Source: Mesostigma viride (lineage: Eukaryota > Streptophyta > Mesostigmatophyceae > Mesostigmatales > Mesostigmataceae). Taken from it: a stretch of DNA of 64,000 bases. The DNA lies in contig RPFO01000903.1 in assembly GCA_009746045.1 (NCBI GenBank), positions 1-64,000 on the forward strand, read 5' to 3'. The translations under genes and the position numbers were made by a program. The notes beneath the pieces were generated by a model. That model made no database searches. It saw only the letters and a list, made by a program, of their open reading frames with translations, and was not told the DNA's origin. This document shows, piece by piece, positions 63,049 through 64,000 of this stretch. Every line of letters begins with the position of its first letter. Within the stretch, counting starts at the first letter, position 1.

Positions 63049-64000
63049 ATGGCGATGAATAAAATCGCGGCCCATATACCACGCACCATGACGGCCCCGG
63101 GAGAGTGCCCCTTCACCCTGGACGAGCTGGCGCGGCTGGCGTGCGAGTTCGCGGACCGGCACGTGGTGCCCGCCGCCCACTGCGTGGACTGGATCAGCGT
63201 GGAGAAGGACGTCGCGCCCGCCTTCCGGGACTTCCTCGAGCTCAAGGGGCTGCCCTCATACGACTTCCGGCTCATGGACCAGGACAAGTGGACGGACCAC
63301 ACGCGGGTGTGGGCCGCCGTGTTCCAGGCGAGGGGGGGGTCCTCGCCAACTCGTGCACCCCCGCCAAGAGGTGGATGTGGGTGCAGAACCTGGCCCTGCG
63401 CCACTCGGACGCCCCCGTGGCGCGCGAGATCCCCCCCGCCCCCTGGTGGTTCGACATCAAGGGCTTCTTCCAGCACAGGACCGGGGTCGCCGACCGGAAG
63501 GAGAAAAGGGACTGGGCCGTCGAGTACATGCAGAAGTACGAGTTATGTCTCACCGTCGGAGAGCAGGAGGAGGCCTTCCTGGAGGACTGCAGCGCCAGCG
63601 GGGTGTACGACCTCACCGACCTCCTGCAGCTGCGGGCGGTCCGCAAGCACCTGTCCGAGCACGGCGTGCAGCCCCCCGCCTGGGTCGACGCGACCATCCG
63701 CAACCTCAGGCAGCGCCTCACGCTCAACTACCACAACCACACGGGGAAGGGGGGCAAGAAGAGCGACGCGCTCACCCACCGCCTCATGTGGCCGTCCGCG
63801 GACGAGGAGGAGCAGCAGATGCGGGCTGCGTGCCAGAAGGCCGCGAGGGTGACAGGGGTGCCCGAGGGCGGCGGCAGGCAGGAGGACGAGGAGATGGAGG
63901 AGCCGGAGGACGCCGCCGCGGGGCAGGAGGACCCCACAGGCGCCTCCATGGGCGCCCACCTGCGCACCTTCCTCAAGGCCAGCCGCTTCGTCCGGCTGGA
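63049..64000 (+). pseudogene. Large unassigned gene, runs off the window
   Basis: A plus-strand gene begins near 63049-63091 (a likely start is MTAPGECPFTLDELARLACE). Coding-like sequence continues to the window end, including WWFDIKGFFQHR, YMQKYELCLTV, YDLTDLLQLRAVRKHLSEHG and RNLRQRLTLNYHNH, then an acidic Glu/Asp-rich stretch. The gene looks broken about once and is incomplete at its 3' end because of the window edge. The tryptophan-rich and DLTDLLQL features do not let me name a family. Confidence 0.5.

Larger units (their letters stand above)
52265..64000. other. Endogenous giant-virus-like block
   Basis: About 11.7 kb of densely packed, mostly intronless, GC-rich genes on both strands with short spacers. 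It contains a D6/D11-type SF2 helicase, several single-span membrane proteins, basic proteins and viral CTAKT-type zinc motifs. This style fits an integrated large DNA virus (Nucleocytoviricota or a mirusvirus-like lineage). No major capsid, DNA polymerase or packaging ATPase lies in the window, so the lineage stays open. Most genes look whole; about three are broken or interrupted, which suggests a fairly recent copy. The block continues past the window end. Confidence 0.65.

Overview
This is a eukaryotic, transposon-dominated window, most likely from an alga. The evidence is a plant-type CACTA family, a LINE with a restriction-like endonuclease, a Ty3/Gypsy element carrying both a DNA methyltransferase and a PHD finger, and a block of giant-virus-like genes. 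The species cannot be named from the sequence. No ordinary host housekeeping gene or rRNA gene is evident, apart from a ribonucleotide reductase that could be viral or host.

Layout. 1-18225 is one nested unit flanked by 86-88 bp direct repeats. It holds an inverted LINE 3' fragment (89-510), about 11 tandem 230-bp monomers (511-3133), and a LINE (3134-18139) encoding PHD, RING, C2H2, reverse transcriptase and restriction-like endonuclease segments. Two CACTA-like DNA transposons (5139-10126 and 13047-17439) sit inside it. Each is bounded by CACTAGGAA-type inverted repeats and 2-bp target duplications, and the LINE reading frame resumes directly beyond each. The second one cuts the endonuclease PD motif. 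18231-21090 is an internally deleted piggyBac between TTAA sites. 21105-41118 is a 170-bp satellite, split by a 9.7-kb DNA transposon (27086-36779) with 29-bp inverted repeats and several unrelated minisatellites inside.

41264-52264 is a young, apparently whole Ty3/Gypsy element on the minus strand. It encodes Gag, protease, a C5 DNA methyltransferase, RT, RNase H, integrase and a terminal PHD finger. A 143-bp copy of its own internal sequence lies outside its 3' LTR.

52265-64000 is a dense, GC-rich block of virus-like genes: a D6/D11-type SF2 helicase, small membrane proteins including one with an N-myristoylation signal, basic and repeat-rich proteins, and a class II (B12-type) ribonucleotide reductase split by a 1.25-kb insertion. 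It also has a 51-nt tRNA-like fold. It looks like part of an endogenous giant virus and runs off the window end.

The strongest candidates for something new are the LINE with PHD plus RING domains, the methyltransferase-plus-PHD retroelement (two unrelated retroelements here carry PHD fingers), the mini tRNA-like element and the unassigned virus block.
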